A DNA stretch of 64,000 nucleotides, from assembly GCA_002337125.1 (NCBI GenBank), contig DDFJ01000004.1, forward strand, positions 372,001 through 436,000, in the 5' to 3' direction. The position numbers were made by a program, and so were the translations under genes. The notes under the pieces were generated by a model. That model did not search any database. It was not told the origin of the DNA and saw only the letters and a program-made list of their open reading frames with translations. This document shows, piece by piece, positions 1-9,800 of this stretch; position 1 is the first letter of the stretch, and every line of letters begins with the position of its first letter. Origin of the DNA: Chitinophagaceae bacterium UBA1931. Lineage in GTDB: Bacteria; Bacteroidota; Bacteroidia; Chitinophagales; Chitinophagaceae.

Positions 1-2
1 CA

Positions 3-338
3 AGCTGGAGCACCTGGCGCAGTCAAAAAACAAGACATTACACAACCAGTAAATTCTATAAATCATCACATAAGTTTTTACTGGGCTTGTTTTCATTTTC
101 GCATTTTATCTTTTATCCGCTGCTTGTATTGAGCATTCTCTTTTTTAACTGGTGGATCAGTTTATGTGTTTTTGGATTGAGATTGCTGTTGCAGGGCATT
201 GTTTATTACCGCAGCATGAAACTTCTTGATGAGCAGGATTTATTCTGGCTTTATCCATTTCTTGATATTTGGCAGTGGTTTTATTATCTTTTATTCGCCA
301 ATACATTATTCAAAAAACCCGGGAACAATTGGAAATAG
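3..338 (+). CDS. Glycosyltransferase, C-terminal fragment (partial at window start)
   Basis: The frame is open from the left edge of the window, so the gene begins outside it; only about 111 C-terminal residues are visible. The segment starts with a basic stretch containing KTRHYTTSKFYK, followed by two strongly hydrophobic spans (around FYPLLVLSILFF and DIWQWFYYLLFA). It ends in KKPGNNWK. This arrangement resembles the C-terminus of membrane-associated family-2 glycosyltransferases of Bacteroidota. An internal TTG at 87 could be mistaken for a start, but the coding frame clearly continues upstream. The end overlaps the likely rsmG start by about 10 bases, which suggests co-transcription. The family assignment rests on a short fragment and is tentative. 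Confidence 0.5.
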   Translation, partial: SWSTWRSQKTRHYTTSKFYKSSHKFLLGLFSFSHFIFYPLLVLSILFFNWWISLCVFGLRLLLQGIVYYRSMKLLDEQDLFWLYPFLDIWQWFYYLLFANTLFKKPGNNWK

Positions 339-976
339 TACGAAAATATTTTTCTGAATTTACAGAGCACCAGGCTCAGCAACTGCAAAAGCTCGAAATT
401 GTTTATAAAGAATGGAATGATAAAATCAACGTCATTTCAAGAAAAGACATTGAAAGCCTCTATGAAAAACATGTGCTGCATTCACTGGCTATTGCAGCTA
501 TTTTCGAATTTCAACCAGGTACTCAAATCTGCGATCTTGGAACCGGCGGTGGTTTTCCCGGCATTCCACTGGCTATTTTTTATCCCGAAGTGCAGTTTCA
601 TTTAACCGACAGCATCAACAAAAAATTAAAGGTGGTAAACGAAGTAGCATCTGCTATTGGTTTGAAGAATGTAACCACACAACATACCCGTACCGAAGAA
701 ATCAAGGATCGCAAATTCGACTTCGTTGTGAGCCGTGCTGTAGCACCACTAAAAGACCTGTGGAAATGGAGTCTGCCAATTCTTAAAGCCAAAGGACAGG
801 GACAGTTTGCTTTGGCAGGTGAAGAAAAATTTTATGGAGGATTGATTTGCCTCAAAGGTGGCGACCTTACCGAAGAAATAAAAGAAAGCGGCCTGCATCC
901 TTTTGCATGGGAAATTGAGCAGATTTTCAGTGAAGAATACTTTAAAGAGAAATATGTGCTGGCTGTAAAACGCTGA
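329..976 (+). CDS. rsmG: 16S rRNA (guanine-527 N7)-methyltransferase RsmG
   Basis: SAM-dependent methyltransferase that makes m7G527 in 16S rRNA. From the chosen TTG start (MEIVRKYF) the protein has 215 residues, the usual RsmG length. The NVISRKD motif lies near residues 34-40, the SAM-binding loop DLGTGGGFPG near 69-78 and the VSRAVAPL motif near 134-141; all are family hallmarks. An upstream TTG at 269 would overlap the preceding glycosyltransferase by 70 bases and add sequence atypical of the family, so 329 is preferred, although no ATG is available and the start is not certain. A terminator-like hairpin follows about 30 bases after the stop. Confidence 0.93.
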   Translation: MEIVRKYFSEFTEHQAQQLQKLEIVYKEWNDKINVISRKDIESLYEKHVLHSLAIAAIFEFQPGTQICDLGTGGGFPGIPLAIFYPEVQFHLTDSINKKLKVVNEVASAIGLKNVTTQHTRTEEIKDRKFDFVVSRAVAPLKDLWKWSLPILKAKGQGQFALAGEEKFYGGLICLKGGDLTEEIKESGLHPFAWEIEQIFSEEYFKEKYVLAVKR

Positions 977-1007
977 TATTCGTTTTTTTATAAATACTAC
1001 CACTTTT

Positions 1008-1028
1008 ATACCACTTTGTGGTATTTTT
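1008..1028 (+). terminator. Rho-independent-like terminator after rsmG
   Basis: ATACCAC, loop TTT, GTGGTAT, followed directly by four T. The 7-bp stem is perfect but short. It lies 32 bases after the rsmG stop and 31 bases before the next start. Confidence 0.6.
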
Positions 1029-1058
1029 CAAGTAAATATTAACTCCCAATTTTGCATT

Positions 1059-1730
1059 ATGAATCAAATACCTGTTTGTATTGTTGAAGATGTGACTGAT
1101 ATCCGGCAGGCATTGGAGCAAATTATTGAATTAAGTGACAATTGCGTTTTAGCCGGTTCGTTTTCATCTGGTGAGGAAGCACTTGTAAAGATTCCCCAAT
1201 TAAAGCCAAAGGTTGTGCTGATGGATATCGGGCTTGGTTCTACAAACGGCATTGACCTAGTAAAAGAACTGAAGCCTCAAAACCCCAACATCCTTTACAT
1301 GATGTGTACGGTGTATGAAGAAGATGAAAAAATTTTCAACGCTCTTCGTGCCGGGGCAAGCGGATATATTCTCAAAAAATCATCGCCTTCAAAACTACTG
1401 GAAGCAATCAATGAACTGGTTGATGGAGGTGCTCCCATGAGCAGCCAGATAGCGATGAAAGTAGTAAATGTGTTTAAAGATCTTCCTGTACAGGAATCAG
1501 TTGCCACAGCACCCTTACCTTTTGTACAGGCTGAAGGAAATGACCCGGCAATATTAACCCGCAGGGAAAAAGAAATTCTGGAATGGCTTGCGCAAGGCAA
1601 AATCTATAAAGAAATCGGCAAGGAATTATTCATCAGTGCCGAAACTGTGCGTAAGCATGTGTATCACATTTACGAAAAGCTGCATGTAAACAACCGTGTT
1701 GAAGCAGTTAACAAATACTTTGGTCGATAG
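1059..1730 (+). CDS. Two-component response regulator, NarL/FixJ (LuxR-type HTH) family
   Basis: 223-residue cytosolic transcription regulator. An N-terminal receiver domain (about residues 4-125) shows acidic E10/D11, the phospho-acceptor D56 in VVLMDIGLG and the conserved Lys near 106 in GYILKK. After a linker, a GerE/LuxR helix-turn-helix (about 164-220) begins LTRREKEILEWLAQG and contains ETVRKHVYHIYEKL. No histidine kinase is encoded next to it, so the partner is unknown. Start is the ATG at 1059. It is transcribed as a single gene between two hairpin terminators. Confidence 0.93.
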   Translation: MNQIPVCIVEDVTDIRQALEQIIELSDNCVLAGSFSSGEEALVKIPQLKPKVVLMDIGLGSTNGIDLVKELKPQNPNILYMMCTVYEEDEKIFNALRAGASGYILKKSSPSKLLEAINELVDGGAPMSSQIAMKVVNVFKDLPVQESVATAPLPFVQAEGNDPAILTRREKEILEWLAQGKIYKEIGKELFISAETVRKHVYHIYEKLHVNNRVEAVNKYFGR

Positions 1731-1750
1731 TCTCTCAAATTGGTAAATAA

Positions 1751-1782
1751 AAAACCGGCTGTTCTCAGCCGGTTTTATTTTT
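1751..1782. terminator. Bidirectional rho-independent terminator
   Basis: Perfect 10-bp stem AAAACCGGCT / AGCCGGTTTT with a 6-base loop, followed by TATTTTTAT on the plus strand and preceded by an A run that gives a U tract on the minus strand. It lies between two convergent genes and can serve both. Confidence 0.9.
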
Positions 1783-1796
1783 ATAGTCAAATCAGT

Positions 1797-3686
1797 TTAC
1801 CATTTTAATTCCAGTTTATTATTCTTTCGGTCTACATCGGCCATCCGCTGGGTGGGATCAATTTCAACTGTTGTTAAATCTTTCAAACGTTTGTCGAATT
1901 CAATCACATAAGTTGGGTGTGTCCATTTCCATTCAGGATAAACAATTCGCTGCATGGTATCTTCAGCAGGCTTCTGGCCAAACATTAAATACATCGGTAC
2001 ATAATGTTGCTGCTGTGTTCCATCCCTGAAAGTAATTACAACATCTATTGGCATTGGCATTTCACCAATACGCTTTAACCTGATTTTTGATTTTCCTCCT
2101 TCTTCCCACAAACTGTCAATAGCGTAATCAATGGTTTTGGTTGTGTTCACAAAATATTCTTTATACCAATCAAGCTGCATACCACTTACTTTTTCAGCCA
2201 CACGAACGAAATCATTTACATTCGGATGTTTGAACCGCCATTGTTTATAATACTCCAGTAAAATTTTATCCCGCACCTGTGCCCCAGTTATATAACCAAG
2301 CTGTTCAAGAAATACACATCCTTTTGAATAAGATGCAAGACTGTAAGCAAAATTGGTATTGAAATGATCGGCATGTGTGCTTAAAGGTTCTTCGATCCTG
2401 CTTTTTACCAACATAAAATAACCATTGTAATTTCCTGCATGATAAAGCGGCAATCCTTTGCTGACATAAGTTGTTCCGTTCTTCTTCGCCATTTCTGTAT
2501 AATAGAAATTTTCAACAAGATCTGTTGCGTATTCAGTAAAGCCTTCATCCATCCAGGCATATAAACTTTCATTTGTACCCATCATACCCTGGTACCATGA
2601 ATGCAGCCACTCATGAAAAACTGTACCAAGCCCGGGGCCGTTGATTAAAGTAGCCATTGGGTATTCCATTCCACCATCTCCACCTTGAATAAATGAATAT
2701 TGCTTGTAAGGATACTCGCCGAAATTCTGCTTCATAAATGGATAAACAAGTTCAGCTGCTTCTGCAACTTTTTTCCATTTATCATCATTTGTTTTATCAG
2801 CAGGATTATCATTGTACAACACATGAATAGTAGGGCCATTCTTCATTGGCTGAACAATGTGTTTGAAATCAGGATCTGCAGCCCAAACAAAATCATGAAC
2901 ATTTTGAGCTGTGAATTTCCAGGTGAGTTTTTCTCCTGCCGGGCGAACAACTTTTACTCCTGCAGCTTCATAACCATAACCAATCTGATTGGCATTTGTC
3001 AAATAACCTGTACCACCAAGAATAAAACTTTTATCGATACTGATGTTTACATCATAATCGCCCCACACTCCGTAGAACTCACGGGCAATATAAGGATTGG
3101 GATTCCAGCCATCATTATCATATTCGCAAAGTTTGGGATACCACTGACTCATGGAATATTTTGTGCCGTTTGCAGCATCTCTTCCGCTTCTTCTGATTTG
3201 CAACGGAACCTGTGCATCCCATTCCATTTCAAGTAACACTTTTTGCTTGGGAAGAATAGGTTTAGTCAGTTTCACTTCAAGAATAGTTTCATGTTCAATG
3301 GTTGTTTGCAGCACACCATTCATCTTGAGCCACTTTACTTTTTCATAGCCAATTTCATTTTCATTGAGATTATAAATGCGATCCCTCACCCTTCCGTCCC
3401 AGTCGGGTTTATTATTAATTACTTTTTTGCCCAGTTCCCTGCTGCGCACATCCATCATGCTGTTTGGCTGAAATGCATTCCAGTACAGATGATAAAAAAG
3501 TTTATCTAATGTGTCGGGAGAATTATTGGTGTATTCCAGTTTTTGTTTTCCTGAGTAACGGTTTGTAGTTACATCCATATTAATATCCATTACATATTTC
3601 ACCCGTTGCTGCCAGCGTGATGGCTGGGCATAAGACGAAAACATCACAACAACCAATATGAATGCTAAAGAGAAACTTCTGTACAT
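1797..3686 (-). CDS. Secreted M1-family (gluzincin) metallopeptidase
   Basis: 629 residues with an N-terminal signal peptide (MYRSFSLAFILVVVMFSSYA, cleavage likely before QPS), so exported. Family hallmarks of M1 aminopeptidases are visible: GGMEYP at about residues 338-343, zinc-binding HEWLH at 358-362 and the third ligand Glu at about 381 in WMDEGFTEY. The N-terminal part looks like the M1 beta-sandwich. Substrate is unknown; Bacteroidota encode many such secreted peptidases. It is separated from the eCIS ATPase upstream by a terminator, so it is probably its own transcription unit rather than part of the injection system. Confidence 0.9.
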   Translation of the reverse strand: MYRSFSLAFILVVVMFSSYAQPSRWQQRVKYVMDINMDVTTNRYSGKQKLEYTNNSPDTLDKLFYHLYWNAFQPNSMMDVRSRELGKKVINNKPDWDGRVRDRIYNLNENEIGYEKVKWLKMNGVLQTTIEHETILEVKLTKPILPKQKVLLEMEWDAQVPLQIRRSGRDAANGTKYSMSQWYPKLCEYDNDGWNPNPYIAREFYGVWGDYDVNISIDKSFILGGTGYLTNANQIGYGYEAAGVKVVRPAGEKLTWKFTAQNVHDFVWAADPDFKHIVQPMKNGPTIHVLYNDNPADKTNDDKWKKVAEAAELVYPFMKQNFGEYPYKQYSFIQGGDGGMEYPMATLINGPGLGTVFHEWLHSWYQGMMGTNESLYAWMDEGFTEYATDLVENFYYTEMAKKNGTTYVSKGLPLYHAGNYNGYFMLVKSRIEEPLSTHADHFNTNFAYSLASYSKGCVFLEQLGYITGAQVRDKILLEYYKQWRFKHPNVNDFVRVAEKVSGMQLDWYKEYFVNTTKTIDYAIDSLWEEGGKSKIRLKRIGEMPMPIDVVITFRDGTQQQHYVPMYLMFGQKPAEDTMQRIVYPEWKWTHPTYVIEFDKRLKDLTTVEIDPTQRMADVDRKNNKLELKW

Positions 3687-3712
3687 GCTGATTCATTTAA
3701 AGCTGTAAATAT

Positions 3713-3739
3713 CTTTAAAAATAAGTTTTACAAAAACTT
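3713..3739 (-). terminator. Terminator at the end of the eCIS operon
   Basis: On the minus strand AAGTTTT, 3-base loop, AAAACTT, then ATTTTTAAAG. It lies 17 bases after the stop of the AAA+ ATPase gene and marks the likely 3' end of the eCIS transcript. Confidence 0.7.
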
Positions 3740-3755
3740 AAATGATGAGCGGAGG

Positions 3756-5111
3756 TTAAATTGACTTTTCTTCTTTAATGAATTCTTTGCGGATTCCTTC
3801 AATAAGAAAGGCTTTGGAAAGATGCGTTTGCTTTGCTGCATAAGCGCTGAGTGTGGCAAATTGAACAGCATTGAGAATAGCAGCACCGCTCATTTCATAT
3901 TGCTTTGCCAGTTCCTGGAGGTTAACCGTTTCATCAGGAGGAAGTGATGCCGGCAGGGCTTTTTGCCATAACAGCAAACGCTCCGCAGCATTGGGCATAG
4001 GGAAATGAATCACTGCATGAAAGCGACGGATGAATGCCTCATCAAGATTTGTTTTAAAGTTAGATGCAAGAATGAGCAGCCCGGGATAATCTTCCACTCG
4101 CTGCAGCAAATAACTTACTTCCTGGTTGGCATATTTATCATGCGATGATTGTACGTTGGTGCGCTTGCCAAACAACGCATCAGCTTCATCAAAAAACAAA
4201 ATCCAGTTCTTTGATTCAGCACGGCGAAAAACAGATTCAAGATTTTTTTCTGTTTCGCCAATGTATTTGGAAACAATTTGTGAAAGATCAATACGGTAAA
4301 CTTCTTTCTGAAATTCTTTTCCAAGCAAAGCTGCAGTTAATGTTTTACCTGTACCAGATGGACCATAAAACAATACACGATAGCCCGGCTTCACTTTCCG
4401 TTTCAGGTTTTCATCTTCAAACAAATAATGATGATGCTGCAACCATGTGCTGATATCCTTTACCTGCTGTGCTGTTTGCACATTCAGCACAGCATCATCC
4501 CAGTTCATTTCGGTGCTGATGCGTTTGGCAGGAAAATCCAAACCAAAACGTGGAGTGGTTTCTTTATTGAGCAGAATTTTATCTACTGCATCTTCTGCAA
4601 GAATAATGCGGCCGCTCATTAACGGTTCTCCTTCTTTCACCGGTTCAAGCCAGAGAATATTTTGTTTAAAGAAGAAATGATCTTCTGCAAAATACCTGTG
4701 TACATTCAAACGCTCTTCAATATTTGTTCCTGCAAGAATAAACTGAACCGTTTCACCTGTTGGCAGCATGCTGCGGTGATTGGTTCCCTTCACACCGCCA
4801 AACTCAGCAAAGTCACCACCTTTTGGCAAATGTTCATGCATGATACTTTCAAAAAAGTTGGGGCTGATATGCGGAACTAACGCCAGCATTAAAATAATCC
4901 ATTCATCGGGATGCTGCAGCTGAGGTATTTTATCAAGTACATCCTGCTTTACAAGATTGCCATTGAAATGTTCATTAAGCCATTGATGAAAATGAACATA
5001 CTGCTCATCGAAATGTGTTTGAATACGGTGCGAAATAATTTTCTTTAAATCTGTTAATGCCGATTCAAGAGATGACGAAGGTGCAATATGTTGGTGTAAG
5101 GCGTAAAGCAT
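3756..5111 (-). CDS. eCIS AAA+ ATPase (Afp15-like)
   Basis: 451 residues. The C-terminal half is a classical AAA+ module: Walker A GPSGTGKT at about 250-257, Walker B ILFFDEAD at about 304-311, and an arginine-finger-like FIRRFHAVIHFP segment near 360. The N-terminal ~200 residues are an eCIS-type adaptor region that I cannot assign further. Afp15/Pvc15-type ATPases are encoded at the end of Afp-like clusters and are implicated in particle assembly or cargo loading. The gene is the last of the locus, 15 bases after the DUF4157 gene stop, and is followed by a terminator. Confidence 0.9.
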   Translation of the reverse strand: MLYALHQHIAPSSSLESALTDLKKIISHRIQTHFDEQYVHFHQWLNEHFNGNLVKQDVLDKIPQLQHPDEWIILMLALVPHISPNFFESIMHEHLPKGGDFAEFGGVKGTNHRSMLPTGETVQFILAGTNIEERLNVHRYFAEDHFFFKQNILWLEPVKEGEPLMSGRIILAEDAVDKILLNKETTPRFGLDFPAKRISTEMNWDDAVLNVQTAQQVKDISTWLQHHHYLFEDENLKRKVKPGYRVLFYGPSGTGKTLTAALLGKEFQKEVYRIDLSQIVSKYIGETEKNLESVFRRAESKNWILFFDEADALFGKRTNVQSSHDKYANQEVSYLLQRVEDYPGLLILASNFKTNLDEAFIRRFHAVIHFPMPNAAERLLLWQKALPASLPPDETVNLQELAKQYEMSGAAILNAVQFATLSAYAAKQTHLSKAFLIEGIRKEFIKEEKSI

Positions 5112-5126
5112 ACAGTAAGTTACAAA

Positions 5127-6350
5127 TTATTTTTTGGGAGGCGCAGGTTCTACGCAATCTAAATCCACATTAACAAAAAACGGATCAAGTGCATCACTTT
5201 TTGCTTTTGCAGCAGCCTTTCGTTTAATACCATCAGCATCATTTAAATCCTGCAAATATTGCTGTAACCCATCTTTACAACCAGTATAAGTTATTGGCAG
5301 CGTCACTTTTCCATTATACGTTTCAAATGCTTTTACATGCTTTTGCTCATGAGGAGCAAGCACGCCATCAATTGCATCTTTCACTCTTTTTTGCTGGCAT
5401 GGAGTTAAACCTTCCGGCATATCAGGCAACGTAACATTTGTTGTAACGGTGTACGTAATTTCAAACGACCCGGTAACAGTCATGCATTCTGATGCAGAAC
5501 AATCTTTGCAATCTTTTGCCGGAATTGCTTTTAAATTTTTTGTTTGCCCGACACCACCATCAAAATCAGCATCAGTCTTACCATCAAAGCGAACCGATTT
5601 ACCATAAGCTGATTCAGATACAGGACGTCCATAAGTTGTAATATCCGGTAATGAAACAGGTGCAGTTATCTCTTCTTCATTTTTATTTGCTTCAGCTTCG
5701 TGAACGTTAAATTCCTCACCTGGATTTTCTTTTTTGTCTGAAGGCGCTGAATCATCCTCCTTCTTTTGCAACCGTGATTGATTGTTTTGCTGCATAACAT
5801 GCGTTAACTCATGCGCCATTAATTTCTTTCCTTCTTCAGATTCGGTATTATATTGACCTTCATTAAACACAACATGTTCACCAACCGTATACGCTTTTGC
5901 GTTTACATCTTTGGCAGATTGAGCTGCATCTTTATCGGAATGGATTTTTACATCAGAAAAATCATATCCCATTCTTGAAGAAAAATATTGATTGGCATCA
6001 GCTGAAAGTGACTGGCCTTTCCCGTTCAGCGAAGCAACATAATTATTTACTCCCACGGATGAACCCGGAGAATCAGCTGATTCTTTTTTCTGAAGCTTTT
6101 CTTCTTCTTTTTTATCAGTTGCACGCTGAAGTTTTTTGTCTTCTTCTTTCTTGTCTTGTTGCCGTTGTACCTTTTTGTCCTCTTCCTCGCACTTATCACA
6201 TTTTCGTTGAACAACTGGTGAAGGCTGGAAAAAAGTTTCATGCGAAGCTTCTCCAAAAAAAGATTGCTCCTGCCTGGATTCTTTGTTTGTATTTGTAGCT
6301 TCGTGTGAAGCCGTGCTGCGGCGCATGCGGCGGTAGATGAAAGGTTTCAT
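5127..6350 (-). CDS. DUF4157 eCIS-associated protein with a second HExxH motif
   Basis: 407 residues. The N-terminus is low-complexity and charged, with a CxxC motif in VQRKCDKCEEE (Cys51/Cys54) and repeated LQKKE/VQRQ units. The DUF4157 domain follows (about 112-190) with SSRMGYDFSDVKIH and the putative zinc site LMAHELTHVMQQ (HELTH 180-184). The C-terminal part contains a second HExxH, HEQKH at about 334-338 in a DUF922-like context, preceded by a Cys cluster (C281, C284, C289). DUF4157 is a marker domain of eCIS-associated proteins and cargo. Whether this protein is a cargo, a protease or a loading factor is not known. Start ATG at 6350 is supported by the MKPFIYRRMRR leader. Confidence 0.88.
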   Translation of the reverse strand: MKPFIYRRMRRSTASHEATNTNKESRQEQSFFGEASHETFFQPSPVVQRKCDKCEEEDKKVQRQQDKKEEDKKLQRATDKKEEEKLQKKESADSPGSSVGVNNYVASLNGKGQSLSADANQYFSSRMGYDFSDVKIHSDKDAAQSAKDVNAKAYTVGEHVVFNEGQYNTESEEGKKLMAHELTHVMQQNNQSRLQKKEDDSAPSDKKENPGEEFNVHEAEANKNEEEITAPVSLPDITTYGRPVSESAYGKSVRFDGKTDADFDGGVGQTKNLKAIPAKDCKDCSASECMTVTGSFEITYTVTTNVTLPDMPEGLTPCQQKRVKDAIDGVLAPHEQKHVKAFETYNGKVTLPITYTGCKDGLQQYLQDLNDADGIKRKAAAKAKSDALDPFFVNVDLDCVEPAPPKK

Positions 6351-6381
6351 ACTATATGAAATTTAGTAATTTTAATAAAAA

Positions 6382-6834
6382 ATGTCTGCTCTTTTTAATG
6401 TTGAAATTTTACTTGTTGATCTTGACAAATCAAGAGCAACCCTTCAATTAACGATTATAAACCCTGATCAAAAAAGCTTTTATAACACAAAGAGTTTTGC
6501 TTTATTGTTATTAATTGATCCCTTTTACAATACAATTTCAAATGATGCTCCTATTTTAAAAAAAATCCCATTGGATGAAATAAAAAAAATCAACCTTTCT
6601 TTTCTAAAAAAGAAAGCCAATGAGATTATTAAAAAAGTCGAGCTCTCAAATATTATTAACTTTCCTTTTCCTCCTGTCTTGGAAAAATTGACTGATGAAG
6701 AATTTCTACATTTTTTTTCCAATCCGGCCAATCTTCCTAAAGCTGATGTGATTATTACTGTTAAAGACAATCATGATATTGCACATCTTACAAAAGGTGA
6801 GCAATGGGAATCAGGCGCCTTTAACATCATCTAA
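6382..6834 (+). CDS. Unknown 150-aa protein on the opposite strand inside the eCIS locus
   Basis: I do not recognise a family. The protein is soluble and Lys/Asn/Ile rich (MSALFNVEILLVDLDKS at the start, a helical charged middle with INLSFLKKKANEIIKKVEL, and a C-terminus ending HLTKGEQWESGAFNII). It is the only plus-strand gene in a 29-kb minus-strand locus. It starts 31 bases from the divergent DUF4157 gene, and its stop directly abuts the stop of the nuclease-like effector gene (convergent, zero spacing). Its DNA is visibly more AT-rich than the flanking genes. Position next to the toxic C-terminus suggests an immunity or chaperone role, but this is inference only. Confidence 0.7.
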   Translation: MSALFNVEILLVDLDKSRATLQLTIINPDQKSFYNTKSFALLLLIDPFYNTISNDAPILKKIPLDEIKKINLSFLKKKANEIIKKVELSNIINFPFPPVLEKLTDEEFLHFFSNPANLPKADVIITVKDNHDIAHLTKGEQWESGAFNII

Positions 6835-9800
6835 CTAACTAAAATCCAGCATACCTGCACTTTCTGCTGCATTTACTCTATTTATATATCGTTGAACCCT
6901 GGGACCTGTATAATTAGCATTGATAAAACTTCTCAAATCATTTGCATTATTCATTGTTTGACCTGATGCTACAATATCCTGTAATAAACTAACCGATAAA
7001 TTATTGGCTCTTCCAACCTCCCTGTATTGTGCCGTAGTACTGGTACTATTTAATGATTTAATTGACATTCGTGCACCACTCCCAGGTTTTTTAATAGTAC
7101 CACTGCTGAATGTAGCGATTTCATCTCCACCTGTTTCTGTCCATGTACTACCAGATGCTTTCATCTTTTTTGCATGACCGGAGTAACTACTTACAAACTT
7201 ATCATTATCACTATGCCGTTGAATATTAAATAACATATGAATCGGTGCATCTTTTACAGCATATACCGATCTTATAGAATTATCAAAAGCAATTTGCCGT
7301 AAATTGGTTGACTGATCAATTGGAATAAGATTAGATGTAACTGCCATTCCACCAAAGTCTTTGTTTAAGATATGTCCTCTACTCCAATAAGCACTAAGCC
7401 CGGCACTTTGTATTGCTTCAAAAGCTCCATCCAAACTTTCACGACCATTTGTAGGCGTTCCTTTTGGATGATTGCCCGGTTCATTATACAAATACTGCAC
7501 TGTCATTGTCCCTGTTGTTTTTGCTGAAGAGAATGACGGGTTTACAACCATATTTGGTATAACAGCACCTTCTGGTTTCACTTTCTCTAAAGAACTCCTT
7601 TTTTTCTTTTTGACTTTGCCGGTATCTTTCTTTGGATTTATTTCTCCATGAACATGTACTAAATCCTCTTCAGTTCCAGTAGAGTCTATCACCAACTTTA
7701 ATTCAGCCAGCTTATGTTGCTTCTTTATTTCTGGAAGTTTTGAAATCAGGTTTTCTTCACTCACCTCTTCTTTTGCCAACAGTAATTCAACTTCTGCAAT
7801 GGCCGAATCAAGTGAGATCTGAGCTTCAGATTCAGGTGCGGCCGACTCTTTTTTCTCTGTTTGTTTTTCTTCCTTCTTTTCTTCGGGTATGCCTTTCATT
7901 CCTATTGGGGCATTTGCGTTGTTGATTCCCGGCATCTCAGCATAAACAGCCCAGTTTTGTCCTGCAGGATCAGCCGCAAGAATAGTAAATCGGAATTTCC
8001 TTCTCACTGCATTCAAATCAGCAAGCAGTGCTTCTTTGGGAACAGGTTTCTCATCTCTTTTATCTTTCAAAGCCCTTATCGCTTTCATACCATTACCCCA
8101 TCTTTCAAGCACTTCTTTTGTTACAGGTTTTTCAGGTTTTGATGATGGCTTCTGATGTGCAAGGGCCGGAGCAGGTGACGGAGGTGCAGGCTCTTGCCCC
8201 TGCATCTTATCAGCAAACCCGGTTTTTTTCTCATCACTCCTCGCCTGTTTTGGAGGAATATTCTTTTCAATGAGATCATCTTTGAATTTATCAGGATCAA
8301 AATTTACTTTATTAAAATTTACATCTGGCCATTCGCCTGAACCAAGAATGTATTCTCCAAACGTTAACCCAATTCCAAATTGTCCGGGCAATGGATATTC
8401 TTTTTCAAACATCGGCCACGATCTTCCAAAGTTGGGTATTGGCCAGGGGCTATCTACTGCAAGTCCAATAGAACCTTTTAATCCTAAGAATGGTTGTGCC
8501 GCCAATTCGGCCTGTCCACTTATGAAAAATTCACCTTTCTTTCCTGCAACGGGATCTGCAACCTCCCGATATCCTATAACAGGTGTTGCTTCAACATATC
8601 CTTTAATACCAGCAGTGGCAGACAAAGTACCGTTAAGGTCAATATCAAAACCGAGTATGCCCACACCTGCATGTGCGCCGAAAGTAAATACAAGACCAGC
8701 ATATCCCATTAGGTTGAAAGTGCCCTGCACCCTGAAATCATTATACAAAAGTGGGTCAGTTGAATAGTTTCCGATGATTTTTATGTTACGCAAAAATGCA
8801 GGCCCAACCTGGGCTTCGGCATAAAGTAAAAAATCAAGTCCCACATGAAGATCTGCAACATAAGGAATACCCCATCTTAATGTTGGATGAATATCTATGA
8901 AATTGGGTGAACGATAAGGCTTGGATTCGAACAATCTTACTTCGGCTGGTGGAGTAATTTCTCCATGTACTGTTATGTATCCATCCGCATCAACAATCAC
9001 CTTCGCCATGCCTGTGAGCCATTTATTAAATGCAAAATTCAAAGTACCCCAACCTGCAATAGCTCTTGGGCCTGGCTGCGGCCCGGTAACAGGATCATTA
9101 ACTCCTGCCCTTTCTTCAGCCTCTTTACTTATCTGTTGTGGTTCTAATTGTTGCAGCACTAATGTCTTCGCCTGTTTATGATCAGTAACAATGATATCGA
9201 CTTCTCCATCCAGTTTTTCTGTATTATAATGCAGCTTCCCATGAATATCAAAAATGCCATTAAGAAATTCACCTTTTACTGCACCAGTAAAATTTTTTAC
9301 CTGAGCCTGCATTTCAAAGTTGCCTTTCAGATCTCCTATCTCATCTCTTTTAAAATAAAGAGAACCGTTCGCCAGACTTTTTACTGAAACAACTGCATTA
9401 CCTTCTACAACCACATCCGAATTGAATAATCCTATATTAAAACTGCCATTGACAAATCCACCAAGTTTCACTTTAATATCCTTTACTTCGAAATGTATTT
9501 TATCATCGTTTATTTCGTTGATGATGTTATTTTTATTTGCGGCAAGATTTTCCAGCCCACTCCACTTCATTAATATCGGATTCTTCTTTATCCATTCAAA
9601 TAGACTTGCCGGACTGCCTACTTGTTGTTGTGATTTGCCAATAGCTACAGTGAGATACCCGCTGATTTTACTATCAGTAATTTTTATTGCCAGCATTGGC
9701 TGAATACCCGTATTCACCAAAGGTTGAAGAAACGATAATTGCAAAGGAATACCCTGTGTTCCTTCTGTAGTTTTGAACACATCTTTTGCTTTTCTTACTT

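Noticed and set aside
87..338. Complete 83-aa gene from TTG at 87
   Set aside because: The same frame is open to the window edge with coding-like sequence, so it is the end of a longer gene.
2700..3236. 178-aa plus-strand ORF opposite the M1 peptidase
   Set aside because: Antisense of a conserved metallopeptidase frame; low-quality start and no similarity to a known family.
8270..8767. 165-aa plus-strand ORF inside the DUF4157 effector gene
   Set aside because: Antisense shadow of the beta-rich central region; no domain, no start context.
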